Part shown: positions 22,194 through 34,557 of the stretch, one piece after another
Layout of the letters: every line of letters starts with the position of its first letter
Numbering within the stretch: position 1 is the stretch's first letter
NCBI RefSeq assembly: GCF_000003195.3
Contig: NC_012879.2
Coordinates: 27,865,180 to 27,929,179, forward strand
Direction of reading: 5' to 3'
Origin: Sorghum bicolor
Taxonomy: Eukaryota > Streptophyta > Magnoliopsida > Poales > Poaceae
Length of the DNA stretch: 64,000 nucleotides
Program-made: the position numbers and the translations under genes
The notes under the pieces: generated by a model
What the model was told of the DNA's origin: nothing
The model's database searches: none
The model's input: the letters and a program-made list of their open reading frames with translations, nothing else

Positions 22194-25100
22194 ATGCCTG
22201 TAAGACTCGTTGCCGCCGACGACTGGCGCCCGTCGTCGATGACGGAGCGTCGGCTGTTAGAGCTTGAGAAAGAGGGACTGCTGCGCCGCCGTACCTTGCT
22301 ATCGTCGCCAGAGTGGATCGCGCCGCCGGCGAGTCACAGGGGGCCTCAGCCGCCCGAGGGCTACGTGGTGTCGTTCGCCAAGTTCCACCGCCACGGCCTG
22401 GGCGCGCCCCCGAGCCGCTTCTTGCGGGCCCTCTGCTTCCATTATGGGGTGGAGCTCCAGCACTTCTCTCCGAACGCCATCACCGTAGCGGCGGTCTTCG
22501 CCGCCGTGTGTGAGGGCTACTTGGGGATGATGCCGCACTGGGAGCTGTGGCTTCACCTCTACAGGGGCGAGCTTTTCCACGCCCCCACCGGAACGACGGG
22601 CGTAAGGAAGCCCGTGCGAGCGGGATGCCTCAATCTGGTGCAGAAGACGGGGAAGACGGACAGGCCGCGGGAGTACATCCCGGTAGGGTTATCGACCAAC
22701 CACGCCGGCTGGGACTCCCAGTGGTTTTACCTGCGGAACGATGACAACCTTCTGCCTACCTACTCGGGCCGTCTGAACATGGAGCGTCCAGCGGACTGGA
22801 CATACGGCGTCGTCCAAGCTCATCAATCTCGGCTCGACCCCCTCCTCGACGCCCTGAAGAAGCTTCGCCAGGAGGGTTTGACCGCCGCTCTCGTCCTCTC
22901 GGCCGTCCATCACCGGAGAGTTCTCCCTTTGATGTCTCGCCCGTTGAGGATGGACGAGATGGGCCCTGGCGTCTCATCTCGGGACCTCGAGGTGTGTCGG
23001 ATGTCCAACGAGGCTCCGGCGGACGACGAAGTCGCGGCTCGAGTCAGGGCTGCAATTGCCGGTGATTTTCACTCGGAGCACGTTAACGGCTTCCCCATGA
23101 GACCAGACGCAGGCTCGATCGATCTGGTACACTTTCTTCTTGCGCGCAGCCTCGATTCTGGGTTTCCTTTTTTCCCTCTCTTTTTTCTAAGTCTGCCTTT
23201 GTTTTGGCAGGGTCGGATTGATGTCCGGTCCTCGAGGCCTCCGGTAAAGGAGGACGAGGTCGATCGTGACAAACGGCGCCAATCTGCCGAAAAGCTAAAG
23301 TCCGCCAAGGACTCTGCAAAGAAGGGGGAGAAGAAGAAGAACCTCGACCGCCAAGCATTAGAGCCGCGTCGAGCCAAATCCAGGCAGAGGGGGGAGCCTG
23401 AGGAAGAATCCCCTAACGACGATGACGATGACGATGAGGGCAGCGACGACTCTGAGGGGATGGCGTCGCGCCTCGATCGGATTCTCGAGGGCCCGCCTTG
23501 AGGTGACGTCGACGTCCCCCGGACGGAGGCGCCAGAGAAGGGTCCGAGCGGATCTCATCGCCCCCGGGCCGGCACCCCTCCCGCGCCCAAGGCGGGTCAG
23601 GACGCACCGCGCCCTCCCCCGGTGCCCAGGGAGAGCGGTCTGGCTAGGCCCCAGGCGTTGGGGCCACTAACTCGTGGTCGCACCGCGGCCTCTGAGAAAG
23701 GAGATGCCGGCCATAGGAGCGCCAGTCCCGGCGCCCGCCAGGCGGGGACCGATGCGCCTAGGCCAGTGCCTGCCCTCGAGGGGCCTGGAGCCCTGACGCG
23801 GGGTGGCTCGAGGCCCACTGGTCGGGGTGGCGGGAGGCGAGCCGTTCTCCCTGTGGGGTAAGCCTTTTTGGTGTCGCGGTTTTTGTCTTCCCATTCTTCC
23901 ACCTTTCCTCATATGCCAACCTTTTCTCAGGCTAAAGCGGACCCTTGAGCAGGCCCAACCATCCATGGCAAAGAGGCTCAAAACGGGTGCCGCCTCCAAG
24001 GAACCAGGTTCGTAGTTTATTTCTGGGCGTTGCGATGTTCTTGTGTCGGTTATCATAACGTCTGACCCTTTCCCTTTGTTTCGTAGGCTCCTCCAGCTCC
24101 CAACCTCCAGCCGGCGTCGAAAGGGCTCCGTCTCGTCCCGCGCCTACTCCGTCGCCACCGACTCGTGATGTGGCGTCCCAGATGCAAGCGTCAGAGGGAG
24201 CCCCCGAGCCCCCTCGATTGGGGGTCGAGGGGGAACCCATCACTATCAGCGACACGTCTGATGGTAACGAAGCGTCTGGGGGCGCTCGCCCTATGGAGGA
24301 GGAAGCGTCGACCCCCAACGTCCCGGGATCGACTCCCTGGCCCGCCGGCCTCCGCATCCTCGAGGAGCAGAAGAAGAAGAGAGAGGAAGATGAACAGCGG
24401 GAGCGCGAGGCGGCGCGGCAGCCGCAGGAACATGAGGCGCTGCAACAGCGACAGCAGCAGGAGCAGCAGCAACAGCAGCAGGAGCGACAGCAGCAGCAGC
24501 AGGAGCAGCAGCATCAGCAGCAGGAGCAACAGCAGCAACAGCAGGAGCAGCAGCAGGGGGGCCAGGAGGAGGGATTGCTCGAGCCCCCGCCCCAAGGTCC
24601 GGCCCAGCCAGGACCGCCGGAGCCGCAAGGGCCCGGCGAGCAAGAAGAGGATTTGCCGGTGTACGGCCCCCCGACCCCAGCGTGGCTCCTCCCGGGGGCA
24701 CCCGCCGCGATCCGGGCAGAGCCGGGGCGTGCGGATGGAGTGGTGGCGCTCGCCTGCATGATGCGCACCCCCACCGACCCTGAGTCCGAGATCAAGCAGA
24801 CGATCTACGGCATGGACAGGATCGCCCCAGGGTTCCTCCGGGAGCGTCGGGCATGGGAGGACCACTTTCCCTCCGAGGAGGATGAAATCGGGACGTCGGG
24901 GACCAAGGACGGGACCTGGAAGACGGTGGATGACGACGGGCGGTTCCCATGCCTCGTCGACCTGTTCTTGCGCCATGGGGGTTCTCTCGAGACCGTCGAG
25001 GACCTCATCCGTGGCATAAAGGCACGGGCCGACCGGGAGATGGAGCATTGGTGCCCCGATCGGATCCGCATCCGGGCCTCCCACGACCCGTCCGAGCCTA

Positions 25101-26437
25101 ACATCTTTCTGGACGATCGGAAGGAGGCAGAGAAGTGGGAGCACGTCGAGAAGCTCCGCCTTTGGATGAAGCATGTGGTGGGGCTCCTCTCAGACGTTAT
25201 CAACAACGGGCTCGGCCCGGCTTATTTCGTAAGTGCTTTTCGATCTTCAACCCTCGTGGAGCCTTTTGGTTTTGCGCTCTAACCGTTCAATCCTTGGCTC
25301 ACAGGATATGAAAGAGACCTCCCGCATCAAGTCTAGTTTCATACACGCCACGAGAGGCGGCTGGGAGCAGCTTCCCCTCCTCAAGGATCAACTCCTCGAG
25401 TCGCAGGAAAAGCTCCTTAAAGCTTATAAGGATCTCATAGCACTCGAGGAGGAGAAGAAGGCGAGGGAGGCTGCCTTGGCCGAGGCCCGAGAGGCCTCAA
25501 AGAAGGCTGAGGAGGAGACGATGCTGCTACGGGAGCGGGCTCTTACTGTCGAGGAGGCCGCGTCCAAAGCCCGGGAGGAGGCCCTGTCCTACAAGAGCGT
25601 TATCGCAGACCTGGACAAGGAGAAGGGCCTTCTTAAAACCGACCTGGACTCCCTTCGAGAGTCCTTCCAAAGGATGAAGGTGGAGCATGTGAACGGCGAG
25701 ATCGCCAGGAGCGCCGCAGAGGAAACCAAGAAGAAGGCCCTCGAAGATCTCGAGGCGGAGCAGGCTCAATCCCGCAGGCTCTCTGACGACGTTGAACGTC
25801 TGAAGGGAGAGCTGCTGGAGAAGAGTGGGGCCATTGTTCAGGCTGGCAAGGCGATCGAGGATCTCCGCGTTGCCAACACCGAGCTGGCACGCTCCAACAA
25901 AGAGATCGAGAGGGCCAACACCAGGCTGGTCGGCGAGAACACGGCCCTAGAGGAGACCGTACGCGGTACGTTTCCTCTATCAGATTTCTTTTTTCGGGGT
26001 GTGCTTGGTTTTTCCTAAGGTCTCTTGTATTGGCCTTTGCAGGGCTTAAGGACGAACTCCTGGCCGCCCAAGCCGAGGCTCGCAACGCCAAGGCTCAGCT
26101 CGAGGCGGAGGTTGCTTTGAACCGTCGAGTTCAGACGGCGATAAGTGATCTCTCGACCTCTTGGGAGGTCGAGCCCATGGATGAGTCGAGGGAGGGCGCT
26201 CGAGGCGACGCCCTGGTCGACCAGCTGTGCTACATAGGCGCGACGCTGCGAGATCGGGTGCGGGATGCCCTCCACATCGGGGTGAAGCGGGCGATGGTGG
26301 TTGTCTGCTCGGGCTTCTCCTACGACATGGAGGTGGTGTCTCACGGCTTCGTCACCGACATCTCCAAGACCGACGCGGAGAACGAGGAGAGGCTCCATGC
26401 CTTGATCGACGACGCGGAGGCTCCTGGGGAAGGCTAG
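22194..26437 (+). pseudogene. RE-C antisense gene: six-exon 'putative gypsy type transposon' (PF04195-like) protein with coiled coil
   Basis: Inferred exons are 22194-23126, 23211-23857, 23931-24007, 24087-25228, 25305-25965 and 26043-26437. Each intron is 73-84 bases, starts GT and ends AG after a pyrimidine tract, and all joins keep the frame. The first exon matches my memory of the PF04195 domain. Later parts are a basic linker, an acidic run, a Gln/Glu-rich stretch (24440-24560), a second folded region (about 24740-25230) and a long coiled coil (25380-26130). TGA at 23499-23501 interrupts exon 2 although the same frame stays open to its donor site; by context it is a CGA codon changed to TGA. 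The tail may be frameshifted near 26430, because an acidic end continues to 26520 in another frame. Function is unknown; such genes are recurrent passengers of Tat elements. The intron-1 boundary is least certain because reading through it is also open. Confidence 0.75.
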
Positions 26438-26520
26438 CTAAGCTTTTTGAGCCTGAGGTGCTTCCTCCTGAGACTAGCTTAGGCGGAGGCGAGGGCGGTG
26501 AGGATAGTGCCGTGGACTGA

Positions 26521-27078
26521 GGCCTGCGAGCTTGCTCAGGGCGCCTGGGGCCCCTTGTATGATATTTTATTAATTCTGTTGCTAAGTGATACAGTGTCTT
26601 TTTGTAATTGCTAAATGCTTATTTGTCTTTCCGCTCGAGGTCCTTTTATTTCTCTTTGTTCCTACGTTTGTACCCCCTGCTCGATCTTTCGTCAGAAACA
26701 ACCTCGATCACCTCAATGGTGAGGAAGTGAGTAGAGTTTCCGAAGCCCGGGGGCGTAGGAGTTCTCCGGCTCGTTGTCCCTCGTCCTTTGAGGGGCTCGA
26801 GGCGCCTCTGCTACTCGAACCGCGCAAGGTTTACTAAATAGGAAAAAAAAGTTTCTTGGCTTTGTCGACGCTTGGGGGGGGGGGTCGTCCCCCTGGTAGC
26901 CCCCGAGGGGGTGTTGACTATGATGGGTCATGGTCGGCATCCCCTTTTAACGTCGAGACTATGACTTGTAGCTTTTTTTTTGGCACAAAAAGAAGTCGCT
27001 CGAGGGAAAGACTTTATTTATTCATGCGTTCGTTTACAAAGTCTTGGTACAAAATGCAGGAACGTAAGTTTAGGACTT
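26521..27078 (-). other. RE-C spacer between pol end and the antisense gene
   Basis: The two genes converge here, 26437 (plus) against 27079 (minus). No coding domain is recognised. It presumably holds the 3' ends of both transcripts. A G run lies at 26873-26883. Confidence 0.5.
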
Positions 27079-30000
27079 CTAGGGGTAGAATCGACGTAGC
27101 TGTTCGATGTTCCATGCGTTGGTGAAGATTGCCCCCTTTTCGTCCGCCAACTTGTACGTTCCCGGCTTTAGGACCTCGGCCACCACGTACGGGCCTTCCC
27201 AAGGCGGAGTCAGCTTGTGGCGTCCTTGATTGCTTTGCCGGCGTCGTAGGACAAGGTCGCCCACGTTGAGGTCCCTCTTACGCACGTGCTTGTCGTGGTA
27301 GAGTCGGAGTTTTTGCTGGTATCTGGCGGAGTTGAGGAGGGCCATGTCTCGAGCCTCCTCGAGTTGGTCGACCGCGTTTTCTTGAGTCTCCTTGTTGGAT
27401 TGCTCATTATACGCCTTGAGTCGAGGTGACCCATACTCGAGGTCCGTGGGGAGGACAGCCGCGGAGCAGTAGACCATGAAGAATGGGGTGTACTTCGTGG
27501 CCTTGCTTGGCGTTGTCCTTAGACTCCATAGGACCGAGGAAAGCTCCTCGACCCATTTCTTGCCGAATTTCTTCAAACGATTGTAGATCCTTGGCTTGAG
27601 TCCTTGCAAAATCATACCGTTGGCACGCTCGACCTGGCCGTTGGTTCGAGGGTGGGCTACTGCAGACCAGTTCACACGGATGTGATGTTGATCGCAGAAG
27701 TCCAAGAACTTTTTGTCGGTGAACTGAGTGCCGTTGTCGGTGATGATGACGTTGGGAATCCCAAATCGATGGATTATGTCGGTGAAGAAAAGGACGGCCT
27801 ACTCGGAGCGGATGTTGGTGATGGGTCGAGCCTCGATCCATTTGGAGAATTTGTCAATGGCCACCAACAAGTGGGTGTACCCTCCTTTCGCCTTTTGTAG
27901 AGGTCCTACCAAATCGAGCCCCCAAACTGCAAATGGCCAGGTGATGGGGATCATCTGAAGAGCGTGGGCGGGCAGGTGCGTCTGCTTGGCGTAAAACTGG
28001 CACCCGTGACACGTGCGTACGAGCTTGATGGCATCTGCCACGGCCGTCGGCCAGTAGAAACCCTGTCGAAAAGCGTTTCCCATGAGGGTCCGTGGAGCAG
28101 CATGGTGGCCGCAAGCCCCCGAGTGTAGGTCTTCAAGGAGTTTTCGACCTTCTTCCACGGTGATGCAACGCTGTAAGACCCCCGTCGGGCTTCGTCAATA
28201 TAGCTCGTTGTCTTCGCCATATATCACATATGACTTGACCCGTCGAGCGATGCGACGGGCCTCTAACCGATCTTCTGGCAGCTCGCCGTAGATTAGGCAG
28301 TCGAGGTATGGTGTGCGCCAGTCGAACGGTCGGCCAAGCTCTCGTTCTACCTCCATCACTTCAGCCGCCATCAAGAGTGTGTCGACGGTGTTGGTTGGCT
28401 GGGCAGGAGCTGCGTCGACGCCAGCCCCCGAGCCTAAGTCGACGGATGGCTCGTAGAGATCTCTCGAGAACGCGTCAGGTGGCACCGTGCCTCGAGTCGA
28501 TGCGATCTTGGCGAGTTCGTCGGCCGCCTCGTTGTAGCGTCGGGCGACATGGACAAGCTCAAGACCATAGAATTTGTCCTCGAGTCGACGGACTTCTTTG
28601 CAGTACGCTTCCATTTTTGGGTCGTGGCAGCTCGAGGTTTTCATTACTTGGTCGATGACGAGTTGGGAGTCACCTCGGACGTCGAGGCGTCGGACTCCTA
28701 ACTCGATAGCGATCTTGAGACCATTGACGAGGGCCTCATATTCTGCAACGTTGTTAGATGCGGCAAAATGAATCCTGATTACATACCTCATGTGGACGCC
28801 CAAGGGTGAGATGAACAGTAGACCGGCCCCAGCCCCGGTTTTCATGAGTGACCCGTCGAAATACATCGTCCACAGCTTCGCCTGGACCTGAGTCGGGGGA
28901 AGCTGGGAGTCCGTCCATTCCGCGACGAAGTCTACCAGGGCTTGCGATTTGATGGCCTTCCGAGGTGCGTAAGTGAGAGTCTCACTCATGAGCTTGACCG
29001 ACCACTTAGCTATTCTTCCCGTGGCCTCCTTGCTCTGGATTATCTCACCCAAAGGGAAAGACGAAACCACTGTGATGGGGTGACCAAGGAAGTAATGCTG
29101 CAGCTTGCGGCGGGCGAGGATTACGGCGTAGATCAGCTTCTGGATTTGGGGGTAACGCGCCTTGGTCTCCGAAAGCACCTCGCTGACGAAATAGACTGGC
29201 CTTTGGACCGGCAACGCATGACCCTCCTCCTGTCTTTCAACTACCACTGCCGCACTGACGACCTAGGTAGTTGACGCGACGTAGAGGAGTAGCGGCTGTG
29301 CAGGTTGAGGCGGAACCAGGACTGGCGCCGAGGTCAGCGTCTTCTTCAGTCTTTCGAGCGCTTCCTCGGCCTCGGGGGTCCAAGAAAAGCGCTCGACCTT
29401 CTTCAGGAGTCGATACAATGGTAACGCCTTTTCTCCTAGTCTCGAGATGAAACGGCTCAGAGCCGCAAGGCATCCCGTGACTCTCTGCACGCCCTTGATG
29501 TGTCGGATCGGCCCCATTCTTGTGATGGCCGAGACTTTCTCGGGGTTGGCCTCGATGCCGCGCTGCGAGACGATGTAGCCTAGGAGCATGCCTCGAGGCA
29601 CACCGAAAACACATTTCTCGGGATTGAGCTTGATCCGGTTGGTGCGTAAGCAGCTAAAAGCGATCTCGAGGTCCTGGATCGGGTCTCCTCGCCGCTTTGA
29701 TTTGACAACAATGTCGTCGACGTAGGCCTCGACCGTCGACCCTATGTGTTCGCCAAATACATGGAGCATGCAACGTTGGTACGTGGCTCCCGCGTTTCGA
29801 AGCCCAAATGGCATGGTCACGTAGCAATACATCCCAAAAGGGGTGATGAAAGAGGTCGCGAGCTGGTCGGACTCTTTCATTTTTATTTGGTGGTAACCAG
29901 AATATGCATCAAGAAAAGAAAGGGTTTCACATTCCGCGGTAGAATCGACAATCTGATCAATACGTGGCAATGGAAAAGGAACTTTTGGACATGCCTTATT

Positions 30001-30306
30001 TAGACTAGTATAATCGACACACATCCTCATTTTCCCATTCTTTTTCTTAACTAATACAGGGTTTGCTAACCAGTCGGGATGATGAACCTCCTTGATGAAT
30101 TCGGCCGTCAAAAGCTTTTGGACTTCCTCGCCAATGACCTTGCGCTTCTCCTCGTCGAATCGGCGCAACCGCTGCTTCACTGGCTTGGAACCGGCTCGAA
30201 TCTCCAAGGAGTGCTCGGCGACTTCCCTCGGTATGCCTGGCATGTCCGAGGGACTCCATGCAAACATGTCGGCGTTTGCACGGAGAAAGTCGACGAGCAC
30301 AGCTTC
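27079..30306 (-). pseudogene. RE-C pol (RT, RNase H, second RNase H, integrase), with nonsense codons
   Basis: The whole region reads in one minus-strand frame, in phase with gag-protease upstream. Four stops interrupt it: TAG 30307-30309 at the border with protease, TAG 29263-29265, TGA 28195-28197 and TAG 27799-27801. By family context each replaces Gln (CAG) or Arg (CGA), so all are C-to-T changes. RT (about 30100-29500) has the YVDD catalytic motif near 29715. A first RNase H (29330-29000) is degenerate. A second, archaeal-type RNase H (28880-28640) retains FDGS, AEYEAL and GDSQLV. Integrase has its Zn-finger region at 28080-28000, then GLDLVGPL, ITDNGTQF and NGQVERANG. There is no frameshift in about 3.2 kb, so decay here is by substitution only. 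Confidence 0.9.
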
Positions 30307-33300
30307 CTATTTGGGGTCGAGGCCGGCGCTGATCGTCAGCACCTTGCCGTCGGAGTTGTTGGGGTCGAGCGGGATCTTCTTGGTTCCTTCTGCCGCCTCG
30401 AAGCTGCCCGCGTGGCGCTTAGGCTCTGGAGCCTCAGCGGCCAGGGCCTCGAGTTTCGCGACGAGCTCGGTGGAGTTCTCGACCGCCTCCCCGTACTCGA
30501 CGCACTCGACATCGCACTCGTACGCGTGCTCGAAAGAAGAATTGACAGTGATGACGCCTTTGGGTCCTGGCATCTTCAGCTTCAAGTAGGTATAGTTGGG
30601 TATAGCCATGAACTTGGCGTAGCCCGGGCGCCCGATGATGGCGTGGTACGTGCCTCGGAATCCGACGACCTCAAAGGTGAGGGTCTCCTTCCTAAAGTTG
30701 GCCGCCGTGCCAAAGCAGACCGGTAAGTCAATTCGTCCTACTGGCAGCGCCTTTTTCCCTGGCACGACGCCATGGAAGCCGCCGGCGCTTGGTTGGAGCT
30801 TCCCTCTATCTATGCCGAGGAGGTCGAGGGTCTCGAGGTAGATGATGTTGAGGCTACTGCCACCGTCCATCAGCACCTTTGAGAGCCGGGTGTTGATGAT
30901 GATGGGGTCGACGACAAGCGGGTAGACGCCTGGGGCGACTACCTTGTCGGGGTGGTCTTCTCGGTCGAAAGTGATAGGTGTGCTTGACCAGCTAAGGTAC
31001 TGGGGCACCGCCATTCTTGCCGCGAAGACCTCCCGACGCTCCCTTTTGCGCTGCCTCGTGGTCAACTGAGTCGAGGGCCCGCCATAAATCATGTAGCAGT
31101 CGTGGACGGCGGGGAAGCCGTCGTCGTCTTTGTCATCCTCCTTATTGCCACCCTTCTCTTTCTTGGAGTCGTCACGCACATCTTTCTTGAACCCCAGACC
31201 GTCGAAATGTTTTTTCAACATGCGACAGTCCTTGAGCTTGTGGTTGGCGCCTCCCTTATGGTAAGGGCACGGCTCCTCCAGCATCTTGTCGAAGATGCCT
31301 CCATCTGGACGGCCTCGAGGTTTCTTTCGATCCATGGCGGCGACAAGGTTGTCATCGGAATCCTCCCGGTGGAACCGCCGTTCTTTCTGCTTCTTTTTGT
31401 TTTTCTTGAGGCCTCGACTGGGGGTCCCATCTTCATCGACGGGCTGCTTGTCTTTTCTCCCTTCAAAGCCGAAGAAGGCGCCGACTGCCTCCTCCCCTGC
31501 CGCATAGTTGGCTACTATGTCCATCAGCTCGTCGACGGTCTGAGGTCGATTGCGACCCAATTCCCGCACCAAGTCTCGACTGGTAGTGCCCGAGACGAAC
31601 GCCAAGATGACGTCGTGGTTAGGGATGTGCGGCAGCTCAGTGCGCTGCTTCGAGAAGCGTCGAGCATACTCTCGAAGAGTTTCTCCTAACTTCTGTTTGC
31701 ACTTGTTGAGGTCCCACGAGTTCCCAGGCCGTATGTAGGTCCCTTTGAAGTTTCCCTCGAAGACTCTGACCAGATCAACCCAGTTGTGGATCTGATCAGC
31801 GGGGAGTTCCTCGAGCCATCGACGGGCGGTGTCGGAGAGGAAAAGCGGGAGTTGCCTGATGATAGCTCGATCGTCTCCTCGAGCTCCCCCCAACTGACAT
31901 GCCAGCCTAAAGTCGGCTAACCATAATTCCGGTTTGGTTTCGCCGTTGTATTTCGCGACGTTGGTTGGGGGTCGAAATGGACTGGGCAGGGGCGTGCTGC
32001 GGATCGCCCTGCTGAAAACCCGTGGGCCCGGTGGCTCGGGGGCACCCGATCTTCGTCGCTGTCGTACCTGCCACCGCGATGTGCGCTGTAACCGCGCTCT
32101 TCCGCGTCCCCGTACCGGCGGCGTCGATTCTCCTCGATGCCGTGTCGTGCGTCGTGTCGACGCTGGTTGTCGACAGGGGGATGAGGGCGGTCTTTCTTCC
32201 TCGAGGTGGAGGTTGCTGATGGACTGACACCTCCTTTTCGTTTTGAGGCTGCTCGTCGCGCTTCTCCGTGGCAGCACCTCGCCGTCGAGAAGCTGAGCTT
32301 TCGGCTTGTTGAACCGCCGCCACCTGGAGCAATGTCTGTACCTCATCTCGAATGCGTCGAGCCTGGGAGTTCGATGGCTCTGGCATGTTACGCAGTAGCA
32401 TCGTTGCTGCCACTACGTTCTGGCCTGCTCGAGGGAAACGACTGACAGGTTGCTCTGGCTCTGTGTCACCGACGATCTGTCGATGTACCTCTCGAGCGCG
32501 TCTGCGGACACTCCCGCCCGGCGGGTAGGGCAGGTCTTGCTCAAGGATTTGCTCGAGCAGGACGAGGCGCTCGCGGTCTTCGTCGAGCTTCATCTTGAGC
32601 TCCCGCAGCTGCCCGGTTCTGTCTTCCTGTGGAGGGGGGTTGACCTGTCCGTCGTTCCCAGGCATCCTGGGGTCTTCTCGTGCCACGGGGGCTCGACCGC
32701 CCGCAGCAGCATCCTGTGTCTCGTCGGTAGTTTCTACCGCACCGTCAACGTGATAGCATTCCCTTGTAGGGTCGTAGCTATCAGTCTCGGAGTTGGAGTC
32801 TGGCTTGGCGGCGTAGAAACACTCACGTCCCTCCTCCAGCAATCGCTGTCTGAGGGAGGTGATCGTGTATCGTCCAGGGCCTAGACGACGGAGGCCTCGT
32901 ACCTGGGAAAGGTCCGGCTGCTCGGGCGCCGGCCGCCGCGCGCCAGAGCTGCGCGGGAGGACCATTAGTCTTTCTACGTTCATCTGGGCATTTGGGCATA
33001 TCGCCCTGGCAAGCGATGTCGCGGCGTTGTCCAATCCGAATGGCAGTGCCGTTCTCGGAGCGAACAACCCGGTGGAAGTAGCCTAGCAGCAGTGGGGGAG
33101 AACGCGCGAGACGCGTCCCCTCCCGTCGTTGTGCGGTGCTGAGCCGTCGCGCTTGATGCCCCATCGCACGGCGCTGCCGACCTGTGGCCCGCTTCCTGCC
33201 TTGCACGAGTTGTTGGTCGTGATGAGGCAGAGGGGCCGCGGTGATGCTGTCCGCGCCTCTTCTTAGGCGGGGAGGCGTGGTGGTGTGGACGTCTCGGGGC

Positions 33301-33447
33301 TCCCGATCGTGCTGGCGCGACGCGGGCTCCTCCTGGTCCTCTGACTGAGAGCAAGATCATGTCGTAACCGGAGCCCGTAGACATGAACTCGAGACTTCCG
33401 AACCAAATCACCGTGGAGCGCGGAATCGGTGAGGCGAGAGTAGCCAT
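30307..33447 (-). pseudogene. RE-C gag and protease, two frameshifts
   Basis: The ATG at 33447 lies about 40 bases past the primer site and opens a frame whose start (MATLASPIPRST) I recall from related elements. Coding sense shifts frame near 33070 and again near 32215 (the open frames 33067-31907 and 32346-30307 overlap). The third segment carries the capsid domain (WLADFRLACQ near 31910, then RRWLEELPAD), a CHCC-like zinc motif around CPYHKGGANHKLKDC (near 31260), and a protease with the MDGGSSLNI active site near 30865 and IIGRPG near 30630. Charged low-complexity linkers join these parts. Segment boundaries are read by eye. Confidence 0.8.
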
Positions 33448-33485
33448 CTGGAAAGGAGTGGGAAATCGATGAAAAACACGCAGGA

Positions 33486-33503
33486 CCCCTACCTAGCGCG
33501 CCA
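33486..33503 (-). other. RE-C primer-binding site
   Basis: The minus strand reads TGGCGCGCTAGGTAGGGG, two bases after the 5' LTR end. It begins with the TGG expected to pair with a tRNA CCA end and resembles primer sites of grass Tat elements. I did not establish the tRNA species. Confidence 0.75.
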
Positions 33504-33505
33504 AC

Positions 33506-34552
33506 TGTCGGTGCTTTCCCCCACGGGGGGTCACACCAACGAGTAAATTTGTATGCGTGCTCCCTTTCCCAGATGGTGATGCAAGAAGACACAGGGATTT
33601 ATCCTGGTTCGGGCAAGAGAAGGCCCTACGTCCAGCGGGGGGAGGAGAGTTTGTATTATCTTGCACCTAAGTGCTTGTACAGGGGTGAATACAAGCGTGG
33701 TATGAAGTGTGGAGCTCTACTACGTATGAGCGTGGTCTTGTGTCGTGATGTCCCCGCATTCTATTCCTGAGTCCCTCCTTTTATAGTTCCAAGGAGAGAC
33801 CCAAGGTACATGTATAGGTGTCAGAATAGAAGTCGATAGCAGTATGGAGCGCTGACCTACTCGAGGCTTCCGTACCGGCATGGCCTCGAGCCGTCCCGTC
33901 TTAATAGCCTGGTGATGATTACGCGTGCCCCTGCATTCTGCTCTGCGCGCCGTCTTGGATTGGTTCGACGGATGCACGCTTGTATGATCCGGCGGCAAAT
34001 CCGACGGAGTGGTTGGGATGTAGCCAGTCGACGCCCAACCCGTCCCCTGGAAGGATCTCTGTCTGGTCGAGGGTCAGATGTCGTACATTGTGCTGATATC
34101 CGGAGCGCTGACTTTAGACGTCTCGAGGGGGTCCCGATTAGACGTCCCATCCTTGTTTCCCGCGCCCTGTCGTGCCCTGGGTCGTTCGGCGGGAAGGCTG
34201 CAAAAAGATCGATGGGACGGAAGCCTGTTCCCTATCACGCTTCCCGTGACCTGTGTGTTAGGTGGGGATGCATCAGGCGCATTTAATGCTCCGGCCCGCG
34301 TGCGCGTGTCAGGTGGCGGGCGGCGTCCTTGCGCTCGACGCCCAACGGTTCGCGTGAGCCTGTTCCGTATTCGACGGTAACTGGCGCTCGACGCCTGATC
34401 GATTCGCTCGACGCTATTTCCGTCTTCGAGGTTGCGGCCGTCGATGGCGGCGCATACGTAAGATTAGAGCGTCGAATTGAGGGCCTCGACCTGCGTACGG
34501 GCAATCTCGTAATGCGCATCGCTGAGGGTACCCCTTACCGATACACTCGACA
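33506..34552 (-). repeat. RE-C 5' LTR
   Basis: This 1047-base LTR is adjacent to the primer site. Its minus-strand TATA-like CTATAAAAGG is at 33777-33786. Confidence 0.94.
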
Positions 34553-34557
34553 GTGCT
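34553..34557. repeat. Target-site duplication GTGCT, right copy (RE-C)
   Basis: This is the partner of 20202-20206. RE-D sequence resumes directly after it. Confidence 0.93.

Larger units (their letters stand above)
20207..34552 (-). mobile_element. RE-C: complete Tat-lineage Ty3/gypsy element with an antisense gene
   Basis: RE-C is about 14.3 kb, with 1047-bp LTRs at both ends and a GTGCT duplication. Genomic sense is minus: primer site 33503-33486, gag from 33447, protease, RT, two RNase H domains and integrase to 27079. The remaining 5.8 kb before the 3' LTR carries a multi-exon gene on the plus strand. The double RNase H and the extra 3' gene are typical of the Tat branch (Grande, RIRE2, Retand, Ogre relatives). 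The coding frames carry several stops and frameshifts, so this copy is defective. About 17 LTR differences were counted by eye (roughly 1.6 percent). Confidence 0.93.

Noticed and set aside
24191..25174. Long minus-strand frame with a poly-Leu run
   Set aside because: It is the reverse of the Gln/Glu-rich exon of the RE-C antisense gene; the Leu run is the complement of CAG repeats.
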